NCBI GenBank assembly: GCA_003024785.1
Contig: PUQB01000041.1
Span: forward strand, 222,348 to 286,347
Direction of reading: 5' to 3'
Length of the DNA stretch: 64,000 bases
From: Selaginella tamariscina
Taxonomy: Eukaryota > Streptophyta > Lycopodiopsida > Selaginellales > Selaginellaceae
The notes beneath the pieces are model-generated. The model was not told the DNA's origin. It saw only the letters and a program-made list of their open reading frames with translations, and did not search any database. The first letter of the stretch is position 1. Every line of letters starts with the position of its first letter. The position numbers and the translations under genes were made by a program. Below, piece after piece: positions 12,109-23,458 of the stretch.

Positions 12109-12470
12109 TCAATATCCTGGATTCTGCATATACGCTTGGTTCGTATTCTGCTGCGTATAATTATACGCTTGATTAGGATCCTGTGTATAATTATACACTT
12201 GATTAGGATCCTGTGTATAGTTATATCCCTGAGCTTGCATATACGGATCCTGAGCGTACATCTGCATCTGGAGGATCTTGACCATAGATGACTGACCATA
12301 CATATCCTGGCCTACATCTGCATCTCGGAATCCTGGCCATACATCTGCATCTGAGGATCCTGGCCATACATCTGCATCTGAGGATCCTGACCGTATATTT
12401 GCATCTGAGGATCTTGACCGTACATTTGAGGATCAAATCCTTGATCATACTGATAATTACCGTATTGATC
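12109..12470 (-). repeat. Gln/Tyr-rich tandem repeats in the tetraspanin tail
   Basis: Read on the minus strand: four to five copies of a 27-bp unit coding about YGQDPQMQM, then three diverged copies of YNYTQDPNQ ending NPGY and a TGA at 12109-12111. It is low in hydrophobic residues and rich in Q, Y, N, M and P, like prion-like or condensate-forming tails. Frame slips cluster here, as expected of a collapsed or error-prone tandem repeat. Confidence 0.8.
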
Positions 12471-13706
12471 ATATCCATCATTTGTTGTTGATCAAAGCCC
12501 GTTATTTGTTGTTGTTGGCCATATGGATCTGCTTGATAATAGCTTGCATATAATCCTGGTTTTGGTATAAGCTTGCAAGTAATTTGGATCATGTAAATTA
12601 TACCACATTAATATATTTTAATAATATATAATAATATGTTTTCACACAACACGCACATACGTACAGATACATATATATGGTTTATTGTAATATATATACA
12701 CATTGAGGCTAAAACAGATGATATAGCGTACACGTGCATAACACACGCAAATACTTCGTAAATGTTTCAAGCACCTGAATGTATCCTGCATCGGGACTTT
12801 GCATCATTACCCATGGGGAAGTTGTGAGTGGATTCTGAGCAAGAAAACCTTGTGGAAACATCCCCATCGCTGGTTGCATTTGTAATCTCGGACTCGCCCA
12901 TGAATCATCTTCATCCTTTCCACCCTTTTCGCCCTTAACTGTCTCATCCTCCTCTTCCTCGACCGGAGCTTTGCCCTTACTGACCTTAACCGCTGGTTCT
13001 TCTTCGTGTTCTTCAACCACAGCTTTGCCCTTTTCAACCTTAGCTGTTTCTTCATGAGCGTCTTCGTGAGTTTCCTGATCAGGTAAGGGCAGAACGTCCT
13101 GTATCTGTGCTTTTTGCCGAGCCTGAGGTGGTCTGCCCTGACCGCCCTTTCCACGCTGAGGCCCTTTCTTTGTTCCTGTGTGTGTGTGTGAGAGAGAGAG
13201 AGAGATGCACGCGCATAACATACCAGGAGGCCGTTGCCCTTTGCCCTTCTGTTTGGGTTTCTTCTTTGGGCCAACGCTCTGTTCAGAGCTGGTGGAGCTC
13301 TTTGGTATCTGATCCTCTGGTATATTCTCTTCTAACCATGCCGGGACTAGAACGTCTTCATCTTCCTCTTTCTTTGGTTCTTCGTGATGCTCTTCCTCGT
13401 GATGTTCTGTATGGAAAAAAGTGATATGTAAACACACATGTACACACACGTATGTATGTAGAATGTGTGTATACACACAGACATACAAACGTGCATGTAC
13501 CTGGTTCATCGTGATGTTCTTCTTCATGTAAGTCCACAATGACACCGATCTCCTCTTCTTTTTCCTCTACTTTTTCAGGATTTACCACCTTCTTAACTGT
13601 TTTAAGGACAGGATCCCATCTTCCAGACACCCTCATCACAAACCATGTCCTGTAAAGTATTTACATAAAAAACAGCTATATATACATGCATGTGCATAGA
13701 CGTGTT

Positions 13707-13748
<42 letters not shown>

Positions 13749-16204
13749 GTACTTTAGGTATCTGTACGAAGATATAGATAATACTAGAAGACATGCACAT
13801 GTACCTGATACATATATACACGCAACACACACGCACACACTTTTATATATAGAGAGAGAAGTTTTACGTTTGTCAAAGCTATATACCAGTGCATACACAC
13901 ACACACACATACGCGCGTACCTGTAGAGGATAGTACAAAGGACTGCAATGATAACAATGCTCACGAGGGAGAAACTCAAATAGTGACTCCGTACATTCTG
14001 AAGAACACCTGCTTTACATGTGCTGCAATCCAGGCATAACCGTGCCTGATTTTCATTGAATATCCCACAGTCAGGAGTTGCATCAGGATTACTAGGCAAC
14101 TGCCAATTTGTTCCCCCTCGGTATGCATATCCACATTCCAATGGTGGCATACAGCATCCCACCTACATAATTATACCCACATGTACGTGCGTGCGTGCTT
14201 GCGTGTGTGTGTGTACCTGTCTGGAGGATAATTAGCATGTGTACCTGTATGGGAGATAACTTAGCAGCATAGACGTCTTCAGCGAAGGTATAAGGCCAGT
14301 TATCACAAAAACCTTTAAAAGAGACGCATTCCTTCATCTTTTCCCATTTCGTACCATTTACCTTACGTTGAAAATACTTGGAATAATCTGTCACTTTATA
14401 CATCTTAAACTTTATGCCTTTCACTCTTTTGCCACCACCTATAGATAAATATATATGTATGTATACATATACATATATACACATGCATATGTACGTAATT
14501 GGTATGTATATATAGATGTATGATTTACCTCTGTAGGTTACCATGAACCCAATCACTGTGATGGAAAACAGCATCAGAAGAAGAGAAGACGTGATAAAGA
14601 ATTGAAATTTCACAAAGTCCAGCCTGTTTAAGAAAACTTGAGAATATATATATATATATATACAATGGATGTATGTATCCCATATACATACACACACAAG
14701 TGAGAAACCTATGTTATACATCTTATGTATATGTATGTACCTGTTGAACCATACACCAACAAAACCAGCAATTGAAACTAGCATAAGCGTAATGCTGAAA
14801 AGAAATCCAATCACCATAACTCTACCCAATAACACGTTCAGGCATTCACTCTTCAACTTAGTTGCCAATCGACTCGTCACTAAAACAAATATATAAAATT
14901 GTGTGTGCGTGTGTGCGCGCTATCCAATGTTCAATTATACACTATACATGTATTTACTATGTACACAACACACACACACACACACAGACACACACACACA
15001 GTTTACTTGTGAGTACTGGTATTCCCATAAATAAACAGAATAAGTTGAGCCCATGAGCATGAAAGTTGCCCAGTCTGTGGCTGCCTCCCCGTATGCCCAG
15101 CCTTGCTCCTCAAATGTTGTTCTCCATCCTGCCATCATTGTTAATACATTCTTTGCGACTCCTGTCTTTGCAACCGCCATTTTCTTCTCCCAATCTTCCC
15201 CTGAAAAACAAAATATACGTATATGGATGTGTATATCTGAGACATAGATTATATACACGTATATAATGGGTAAGCTACTGTATATTGTGTGTGTGTGTGT
15301 AAATGTATATGTATATATCATTCACACACAGACTATATGGATAGAGAACACACGAATAAAGCATTCAAAACCATCTGATCTGTACCTTTCTCTCTCTCTC
15401 TTTCTTTCACACACACACAACGCATATATACATATAAATATAATACCTGCTGCTTTCATTTTTTTCTTCATGTCTTCCTTAAACTCATGTCCCTTTGCAT
15501 GCATCAAGGCTTTCATCTCATGTCCTCGTTCTCGCATTTTAGCCTTTAGCTCGTGTCCTCTTTCTCTCATTTGAGCTTTTAGCTCGTGTCCTCTTTCTCT
15601 CATTTTTCCTTCAAATCGTGACCTGTTAAAGAGAATTAGCTATCTATATGAATTAATTGTTGTATTGATACCTTTTTGTCGCATTTTCTCCTTAAACTCA
15701 TCCGAATGCATTTCGTGCATCTGTTCAATAAACCGGAAAGTAAATTCTTAACTTGAACTAGTTAATATACATGCATGTGTGTGTGTGTGTTATGCCTATT
15801 ATCATTATGTATTCAAGTTGGTACATATATAAATGTTTTACCTTTGCCTTCATTTTCTTTCTGAGGTCATTCCCCTTTGCCTTCATCTTTTCCCTCATTT
15901 CCTCTTTTTTCTTTTTCATCTTGGCCTCGAGTGAAGCACCTGTACCACACTTTGTAAAATTATTCAAAATATATATGCACATATACATCCGTGTGTGTGT
16001 GTGTGTCCGTGTGTATACCTTTCTGCTTCACCTTGTCCTCCAGTTTGTGGCCAGCCTTTTTGAGCATATCCTTGAATCCTCCAAAATGGTGGTGTTTTCT
16101 GTGGCCCTTCTTCTTTCCTCCATTTTTCCGTGTTTTCCATGTTTAAAAACTCCACCCAGTTTAAGATGGTGATGATGATGCTTATTGTGTTTCTTTGGAG
16201 CCAT
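12109..16204 (-). CDS. Tetraspanin with Lys/His-rich N-terminal repeats and acidic, Gln/Tyr-rich tail
   Basis: Thirteen phase-compatible exons, about 850 residues (usual plant tetraspanin about 270-330). Exons: 16019-16204, 15842-15939, 15672-15720, 15447-15622, 15007-15200, 14741-14879, 14529-14623, 14245-14438, 13921-14162, 13501-13649, 13224-13406, 12775-13175, 12109-12555. Exons 1-4 begin MAPKKHNKHHHHH, then give Lys-rich helical repeats (MRERGHELKAQ, MRERGHELKAK, MREKMKAKGNDLRKK). Exon 5 ends in TM1 (LNLFCLFMGIPVLT); exon 6 holds SECLN and TM2; exon 7 TM3. Exons 8-9 form the large extracellular loop with GCCMPPLECGY and CLDCSTCKAGVLQNV, then TM4. Exons 10-12 are a highly charged tail; exon 13 has YGQDPQMQM and YNYTQDPNQ repeats. 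Frame slips in exon 1 (a run of five A) and exon 5 (before TM1) each fit one missing base, and that change also makes the splice phases agree. Exon 13 has several more slips. Two genes instead of one is the main alternative. Confidence 0.8.
13180..13205. repeat. (TG)n(AG)n compound microsatellite forming a splice acceptor
   Basis: On the minus strand this is (CT)n(CA)n running straight into the AG acceptor of exon 12 of the tetraspanin gene, so the microsatellite supplies the polypyrimidine-rich 3' splice region. A second, longer (CT)n(CA)n run lies in the intron before exon 10 (13707-13748). Confidence 0.8.
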
Positions 16205-16238
16205 GATAATCTGCATACATACACATAGATATCTATCT

Positions 16239-16293
<55 letters not shown>

Positions 16294-16314
16294 TATATAT
16301 ATATATATATATAT

Positions 16315-16356
<42 letters not shown>

Positions 16357-16754
16357 ACTTCTTCCTGACTCTTTAACAGGGCATATAAATATATACACAC
16401 TTAAAAAATACACAGTAAATGCTTACGTGTTAACTGCTTTCTGGAAGCCTAATGGAATGTTTAAGCAGCTATATTCTGCAAAAGCAAGTAGTTAGGTAAA
16501 ATATTGAACACATCCCCCACACGCACACGATATGTAGGCAATTAATCAAATAATACTTACATTGCAACAGCATTGGCTTGCCTATATCCTTCTCCAGAGC
16601 TACACCGATCTTCCATAGCCATGAGCCCTAAATTTATGATGAGCCCTAAAATTCGAATAATAAGAATTCCCGCGCATGTCATTAAAACGACCTAATTAAA
16701 ACAGAGCACCTGCTTTGACCTAAAACAGAGCCTCTGTTTATTAGGGTTCTTCGT
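16205..16754. promoter_or_regulatory. Divergent promoter between tetraspanin gene and bL33
   Basis: Tetraspanin (-) and bL33 (+) start codons are about 550 bp apart, head to head. On the minus strand, GTAAGT at about 16560 and GTAAGC at about 16431 look like donors of 5' UTR introns. That would put the tetraspanin transcription start near 16620-16640 and leave about 100 bp between the two start regions. AGCCCTAAA occurs twice on the tetraspanin side (about 16624 and 16641) and TTAGGGTT on the L33 side (16741-16748); both are telobox-like. Confidence 0.5.
16242..16353. repeat. (CT)n(TA)n(AG)n self-complementary repeat
   Basis: About 40 bases of CT, then about 32 of TA, then about 38 of AG, including matching interruptions (CTTCTCTC on the left, GAGAGAAG on the right). 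The whole block folds back on itself. It lies just upstream of the tetraspanin start codon, probably in its 5' UTR or leader intron. Confidence 0.9.
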
Positions 16755-16937
16755 GTGGCTATGGCGAAGGGAAAGAAGACGGGGCGCATTCTGATCAGGT
16801 TGATCTCTGCAGCGAACACAGGCTTCTTCTATGTGACCTCCAAGAATCCACGTAGGACGCCGCACAAGATCGAGCTTGTTAAGTATGATCCAAGGGTGAA
16901 TAAGCATGTTCTCTTTACTGAGGCCAAAATGAAATGA
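16755..16937 (+). CDS. Large-subunit ribosomal protein bL33 (mitochondrial type, nuclear gene)
   Basis: A 60-residue intronless protein (58 if the second Met is used). The core [20 protein letters not shown], the [14 protein letters not shown] motif and the ending AKMK are those of plant nuclear bL33 of the mitochondrial ribosome. It lacks the zinc-ribbon Cys pairs of some bacterial forms, as other plant copies do. No separate presequence is visible; the short basic N-terminus may serve, as reported for tiny ribosomal proteins. A telobox (TTAGGGTT) lies a few bases upstream of the start, as is common for plant translation genes. It shares its upstream region with the divergent tetraspanin gene. 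Confidence 0.92.
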   Translation: MAMAKGKKTGRILIRLISAANTGFFYVTSKNPRRTPHKIELVKYDPRVNKHVLFTEAKMK

Positions 16938-17896
16938 TGCTTTCAAGCTTCTTTATAACTAAATGTGGGTAAACACCAGCGCACACACACACGTACATAC
17001 ATACTACATACATACATATACATTATAAAATATTTTTAATGCATTTTTATATATGTGATTAATCATATAGTTTTTTATATTAAATTATTATGTATAGGTG
17101 AAAAAACAAAAGAATAATAATATTATTGGCTAAAGACTTCGAATTTAAACAAAGAAATTTTAATATACAAATACAAACATATACATAAAAAGAACATATA
17201 TAATCACAGATTTTTTATTACATGGTAACATGTGGTTGTTTAGAATAAAATTTTAATATATTCTTAGCATTTTAATTAAGTCGAAATGTTAATATTTATC
17301 ATTGGTGTTCATGTACAATCGAACAAGGATCTATGGCCAATTACATTAGATGTTTACTTGGGTAATATTTAATAATATTTTAAATTTAAATAAGAAACCT
17401 CAAAAGCAAAATATGGTTGATCTTGATCTCTAAGTAAATTATAATTCTTTATTAATTCAAGGTTAAATCTGAACCGTTTAAAATAAATTTTAATATATTT
17501 TTGCATTCTAACATATTTAAAAAGTATTATTTAATAAATCATATAAAATGACTATGCTTATGTATATGTATGTACTAAATTATTATTATTATTATTTTAA
17601 AATTTACATTCTTCCATGTAAATACACACACAATGCATTATAATATTCATTCATAGTATCAGTCACGCAGGTACACACAAGTGTTATATTTTGTAACATA
17701 AAATAATACTTAAAGATATTTTAATTTTGTAGGATTAGCATTTTTCTTTAAAAAAATTAAATTAAAAACAAACTCTAAGTATCTTTAGAATATACTACAT
17801 TATTAATATATAATTATATTAAAATTGGATTTACTCAAGTATGTCTAAACTAGAATAAAATACATTTATTTATGTAAACTTATGAACAAGAGTGTC
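16938..17896. other. AT-rich spacer, nothing recognised
   Basis: About 1 kb of very AT-rich sequence after bL33 with short TA, CA and TTA runs. No exon-like composition on either strand. Confidence 0.7.
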
Positions 17897-18854
17897 TTAA
17901 TACAGTCTTTCAGGCTGCACAATAGTAGTAATAGGGACATCCAAAGCAGGTCTGGCAATTAGAGCTGCAGTTGCTTCAGTTGTTGTTTGAGCTCCCCTCT
18001 CAGAGGCTCAAGTAGTTCCCCATTTCTCTCATATTGTCTGATCTATTAATCTAATTATATTCATAATTGCTCCTAATACTAATAATCCACATGCCACAAT
18101 TGAAAACCACACTGCAACACCCTTTAAATAAGCAATAAAGTTAGGGTTCTACCTTTACCCTTTTATCTAATTTAGGGTTCTACCTGGATATTATCAGCAA
18201 CTTGATGAGGCCACGTGTTCATTCCAAGGAGCGTACTAAACACGTACAGAGTGCTTGCAAGTAGGAAGGACACTAGTACGGACTTTTGGTACGCCTGTAG
18301 GTACACAGGCGTCCGTTGGTACACCTGGAAATTGTTCAGTACGGAACCAACGAGCCAGAGTAGGGAGCCTGTGCAGAGCAGCCTCATCGAGTGAGCATTG
18401 AGCCTGCGTCTCTTGCTCAGCCAGAAGTAGTGCTTTCCAGGTGAAATCTATATATAATCAAACTAAACTCAATATAACTAAACACTAATCAAGCTTACAC
18501 GGAGGAGAACAATACGCCCACGAAGAGAAGTACAGAACCGAGGGCATACACAACAGGTGCGGCAACCTCGACGAGAGCAAGCTGCGTGTCCAGCTGCAGA
18601 ACCTCGGTGTTAAACTCAATCCCTGCGAGCTGTGCGTGCAAATCATGCAGATTAATTGCAATCATTAGGAGCAACCCAACAAGCAGCAGCGTCAGCCCGA
18701 GCATGTTGTTAAACTCGGGCAGCTGGAACGCTGCGCCAACCAGAAGCAATACAGTAGCAACAAAGTACACGGCTGCATTCGCCATCTCGAAGGACTCGCG
18801 GTAATGCGGAGGTCCATAGAGCCTCGCTCTTCTAACAGTTACAAGCTTCACCAT
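17897..18854 (-). CDS. Plant six-helix membrane protein of unknown function, possible premature stops
   Basis: Exons 18501-18854, 18184-18447 and 17897-18121. Phases agree if the first donor is GTGTAA after 18501. It starts MVKLVTVRRARLYG. I count about six hydrophobic helices: VYFVATVLLLVGAAFQL, MLGLTLLLVGLLLMIAINL, VVYALGSVLLFVGVLF, LLCTGSLLWLVGSVL, VLVSFLLASTLYVFSTLLG and VWFSIVACGLLVLGAIMNII. It resembles, from memory, a conserved uncharacterised plant membrane family ending in a basic tail. In the last exon the frame meets TGA at 18029-18031 and again about 20 bases on, yet stays open and protein-like (ASERGAQTTTEATAALIARP) to a TAA at 17897-17899. Both stops would be CGA (Arg) before one C-to-T change. 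The current protein may end at 18029. Substrate and location are unknown. Confidence 0.72.
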
Positions 18855-19317
18855 CCCTGGCTATGGAGGCGGAACAAGCAAGAAAAGATCATATAATCGA
18901 TAATTGCACCATGCAATGGTAAGCCTGCCAAGTGTACCGCTGCATGTTTACCATATTTTGATATGTTTTATTTTACAATTAATCTATTTTATTTTTATTC
19001 TTTCTCAATTATTTAAAATCAATTATTTAAATTAAATTAAATTAAATTATATGAAATATAAGTAACAACCCTAAAAACACAAATCACAATTACCATCTTA
19101 GAATTATTTTAAAAATAATATATAGAATTCTTTAAAATATATTTTTAATTTAAACTTTTGTAAAATTGTTCTAAATAATATTTAAACATTAATTAAAATT
19201 TGTTAAACTGGTGTAATCTGGACCATTGATTATAAACATATGCCAAACGTAGTGAAGGGTAAAGTAACTTTCAGATGCTCTGTTTCGCAGCCAAGAATTA
19301 GGATTCAAGAGCAGAGC

Positions 19318-19329
19318 TTTAGGGTTCTT
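19318..19329 (+). promoter_or_regulatory. Telobox in the leader of the GT47 gene
   Basis: TTTAGGGTTCTT ends 9 bases before the ATG at 19339. Similar TAGGGT or CCCTAA boxes lie just upstream of bL33, both TIM50-like copies, the kinase-like fragment and the Crinkler-type gene. Confidence 0.55.
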
Positions 19330-19338
19330 GGCGCCCTG

Positions 19339-22300
19339 ATGAGCGAGGAGGATGGGGAGGACAAGGGGACGGCGGCAGGCGGATTGATGGCGCTGGCCGG
19401 GCGCAAGATCTGCTTCTCCTCGGCGATGATGAGACGAGGATCCGTGTTGCTCCTGCTGCTTCTCGGCTACCTTGTTCTTCACGGGGTAAGCAATGTCTTC
19501 TTTCTCGAATCCAGAGCAACCGTGAGGCCGATCGGCCCTCGTATCGAGGCGCAGGCTGCTCTTCTCCAGCAGCCGGTGACAGAGCCCCCTGCATTGTTGA
19601 AGGTTTACATGTATGACCTCCCCAGCAAGTTCACTTATGGTGTTATTGAAGCTTATCTCCGCTCCCGGGGCTTCTCAAAAGGTACTGCTTTATATATACA
19701 TATGTATTATGCACTCAAAACCCACATTTTGCTTTGATAATGTAGTCAGATGCTATATTAATAGGACTCGAAATATATATCTTTTATTACAACACACACA
19801 TATATATGCGTGTATACAAATGACGCAGTTAATATCATATATTATTTTTTTAAAACAACGTTTTTTCTTTCTTTTTTTCATACCGATTATATATATATAT
19901 ATATATATATGTCTATATCATAGTATCAAGTTGAAAGATATATCTTTTATTTGTATTTACACACACACACACAGACCCATTTGAGTTATATGCTTATAAT
20001 ATATATATGCATATGTCTACACGCTATATACAGACACAGAACACACACGAGAGAAGAGAGAGAGAAAACCCATATTTTCTTCATTTCAGAATATTACAGT
20101 CGATAATATTCAGATTATAATAGTTTTAATAAGATTATCATGGTATACAAGATAAATAATAAGACAAGAGATATTCCAGGAGGGCTTAGTTTTGTAATAC
20201 TAGTTATATTAACACACACACGCACACACACATATATATGAAGAGAGAGAGAGATTTATGGAGTGTGTTTATATGTATACGCACACCCACGCAATGTGTG
20301 TGTGTGTGTGTGCATGTGCATGGTTTTCCTATAAGTAATTACGCATTTACTGTTGGTGCTGGATCGATGTGTTGCATATCTATTTAAGATCCGTTTTGAA
20401 ACTATAAAGTTTGCTAGAAGTATTTTAAAGTATTAATAATGACAAGGCGTTTAATGTATGTACTTACTGAAATATTTTAGAATGATAAGTTATTTATAGA
20501 TGAAGAAAAGAGAGTACACAGAATGAACGCTGTGTCAGGTAAAAGTATGGTGTCTTTTTCTGTCATGGAATTCTGCATTCACATGCTAGTTCTGCTTTAC
20601 AGAGAACGTATATTTATATGTGCATGGAGAATAAATACTCCAAAATGACAAGATATTTATTCGTAATTTAATGTGGTATTGAGCTCTTCTGCAATCATTG
20701 TTTAATTATTTATACTTTATAGCTGGCATATCCGGGGAATCAACACAGTGCAGAATGGTGGATATTCTACGACTTAGAACAGCAGCATCAAAGCAGAAGA
20801 TTAAGCAGCTTAACAGTCAGAGTTAAGAATCCAAAAGAAGCTGATGTTTTCTACGTGCCATTTTTCTCTTCGCTGAGTTTAGTGGTTGCCAACGGAAAAT
20901 ATAACAAGGATGTTTATAACGATGATGATATGCAGGTACGTATACCATACACACAGAGATACATGTTTACTTATGCTATATGCAGGAGGAACTATTTACA
21001 TGGTTGGAAAATCAGGAGACTTGGAAAAAGAATTCTGGACGTGATCACGTTATAATTTGCCAAGATCCGAATGCTTTGCGCTTATTACGCAGCAGGTACA
21101 TTACTATTATATAGACCAGCTGATATAGTTAAGCTTATTCATGAAGCGTCTGTCTTGTTTGTTCTTGTGTGTGTGTGTGTGTGTGTTAAGCTATATGTTA
21201 CTTTTTATGTTGACTCTATGATTACGTTACAGGTTAAAAAATTCGGTTTTTTTGCTCTCCGACTTTGGGAGGTTTAAGCCGGATCAAGCGTCTCTTATCA
21301 AAGACGTTGTGCTTCCATACACTCACCGTATTAATTCGTACATTAAAGAGAATGCAACACTTAATAGGGATACTTTACTGTTCTTTATGGGCAACAGATT
21401 TAGGAAAGAGGTAAGTTATGAGTGTGGTGTGTGTTCTAATATACAGTACATAAAAGATATGCATAGTGAATGCTATGCATTTATAAACACACTCTCTCTC
21501 TCTCTATGCATGTGTGCGCGCTGCCCGTGCTATGAGCTATATAACGTATATACTCTATGCATGCATTATTTTCTTTTAGCATTGCTTTACACACATATTC
21601 ATGGTCATACTGAACTATATGAAGTCTATTATGGATGCAATACACTGCTAATATTTCTTCTATGTATTTGAGATGTATATGTATTATCTCACCTTGTCTT
21701 GGCAGAAATAATACCTTTTAATTTTTATCAATTCATATCAAGACGTTAATTACCAGATTAGTCTCATGAGATACCTTATAGTTAATGGAGCTAAATTATA
21801 GAATATTCATAGAAGCACTCATTGATTATTGATTGATTATTGATGAAAATCAACGGTCAATAAAAAGTACAAGACCAGAATATGCCATTTCCCACTTTCT
21901 TAATGCAGAGTTTTGCATATGTGTGTATAGGTGTGTGTGTGTCTTTATTTGCGTTTATATATATGTATAGCTATGTTTGTTAACTTAATTATACAGGGTG
22001 GTAAGATTCGGGACCAGTTATTTAATGTGCTAGAATCGGAACCCGACATGGTGAAAACACGGCACACAATCTCGTGAAGGAAGGAGGCTTGCAGCTGTAG
22101 GAATGCGTAACTCCAAGTTTTGTTTGCACCCTGCCGGTGATACACCTTCAGCATGCAGGCTGTTCGATGCAATCGTGAGGTACGTGTGTATGGATATATA
22201 TGCATATATATGTGTATATGTATGGATAGACATGCGTATCTTCATACATATCTGTTTTATACTAGATGCATGTATCTGGTATGCTGGTTTTATAGTTACA

Positions 22301-23458
22301 TATATGTAGAGACAGAGTTATATGTTTATAGACATAAACGGTAATATACATAGTATTAATTGATGATGTATATGACCGTGTGTGTGTTTACCTATACATA
22401 CATACATACATACATATAGATAGATAGATAGATAGATCATTATCATATATCCATATATATACGTAGAAGTGTGAATGATTTATATTTACCTCCGGCATTT
22501 TTGGTTTTAGCATCTTTTCCGTTTTCTTCACTATATTCATGTTACAGATATCTTTGTGTGACATGTTCTTGTATGTATATAAATATGATACCGATATGGA
22601 ATGTAAGATTTATATCGGAGTGTTTTACTGTTATCTTTATTCATAACAGATATCCAGTTGAGTGATGATCTCTTTGTTCACACACACACACACACACACA
22701 CACGAAGCTCCATACATATCGCTTAACTAATGGCAATCTTGTTAATTGTGGCCAGTGTGTGTGTTCCGGTAATTGTGAGCGACGATATTGAGCTGCCATT
22801 TGAAGACGAGCTGGACTACTCAGAGTTTGCGATATTCGTATCCTCGTCTAAAGCTGTTGAGCCTGGTTACTTTGCCTCGTACTTAAGAGGGATTAGTGCT
22901 GATTTGCTTAAGCAGAAACAGCAACGTCTTCGTGAGGTACGCATGTGTATATATTTATGATACACACACACATATCTTAACTTACACGGAAGTTAATTTG
23001 CTACCTCCCCCCCCCCTTCTCTCTCCCCCAAACAACTTCTGTAAATGTATAATGCTCATGCATATTCGTCTATTGGCAGTGTATTAGACTTGTGAAGTGA
23101 ATCCTCTGGCATGTTATTAGATAGACGCATTATCCGTTTAGCATGCTAGGTGTATGTAGACAAATACACTATCCTACTGTATATGTACAAGTCTCACAGA
23201 CAGCCATGTATGTATGTACGTATCCATGTATAATATGGCCATCAACAACACGCGCACATGCACACGCATTGAGGTCTTGTGGGTTGTGTTAAGGTGCGGA
23301 AGTACTTTGAATATGAGGAGAGAGGAGGAACGGTGGAGATGATATGGCAACAAGTGAGGAAAAAGCTGCCGTTGATTCGAACCATGATCAACCGTGATAA
23401 GCGGCTGCTTAGTGAGAGAACGACGGGTAATTGCTCCTGCATTTGTGGCGGCTCTTGA
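19339..23458 (+). CDS. GT47 exostosin-type glycosyltransferase, ARAD-like
   Basis: A Golgi type II membrane enzyme of family GT47; the closest group known to me is ARABINAN DEFICIENT 1/2, linked to pectic arabinan. Exons: 19339-19681, 20723-20935, 20986-21095, 21233-21410, 21997-22179, 22756-22936, 23294-23458. I prefer ATG 19339, just after the telobox, although the frame is open from 19240. The signal anchor is [17 protein letters not shown]. The exostosin domain begins [15 protein letters not shown] and includes [61 protein letters not shown] and [16 protein letters not shown]. The tail is [19 protein letters not shown]. Two small frame slips (near 19681 and near 22054) interrupt otherwise conserved protein. 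The C-terminus has an unusual Cys cluster (NCSCICGGS). Intron 1 is over 1 kb and packed with microsatellites. Confidence 0.9.

Noticed and set aside
13602-14880. Long minus-strand open frames reading through introns
   Set aside because: They run through (AC)n introns of the tetraspanin gene; the splice signals and protein motifs support the shorter exons.
17897-18031. RNA editing as an explanation for the TGA codons
   Set aside because: Stop-to-Arg (U-to-C) editing is known in organelles of some seed-free plants, but this is a spliced nuclear gene, so mutation is simpler.
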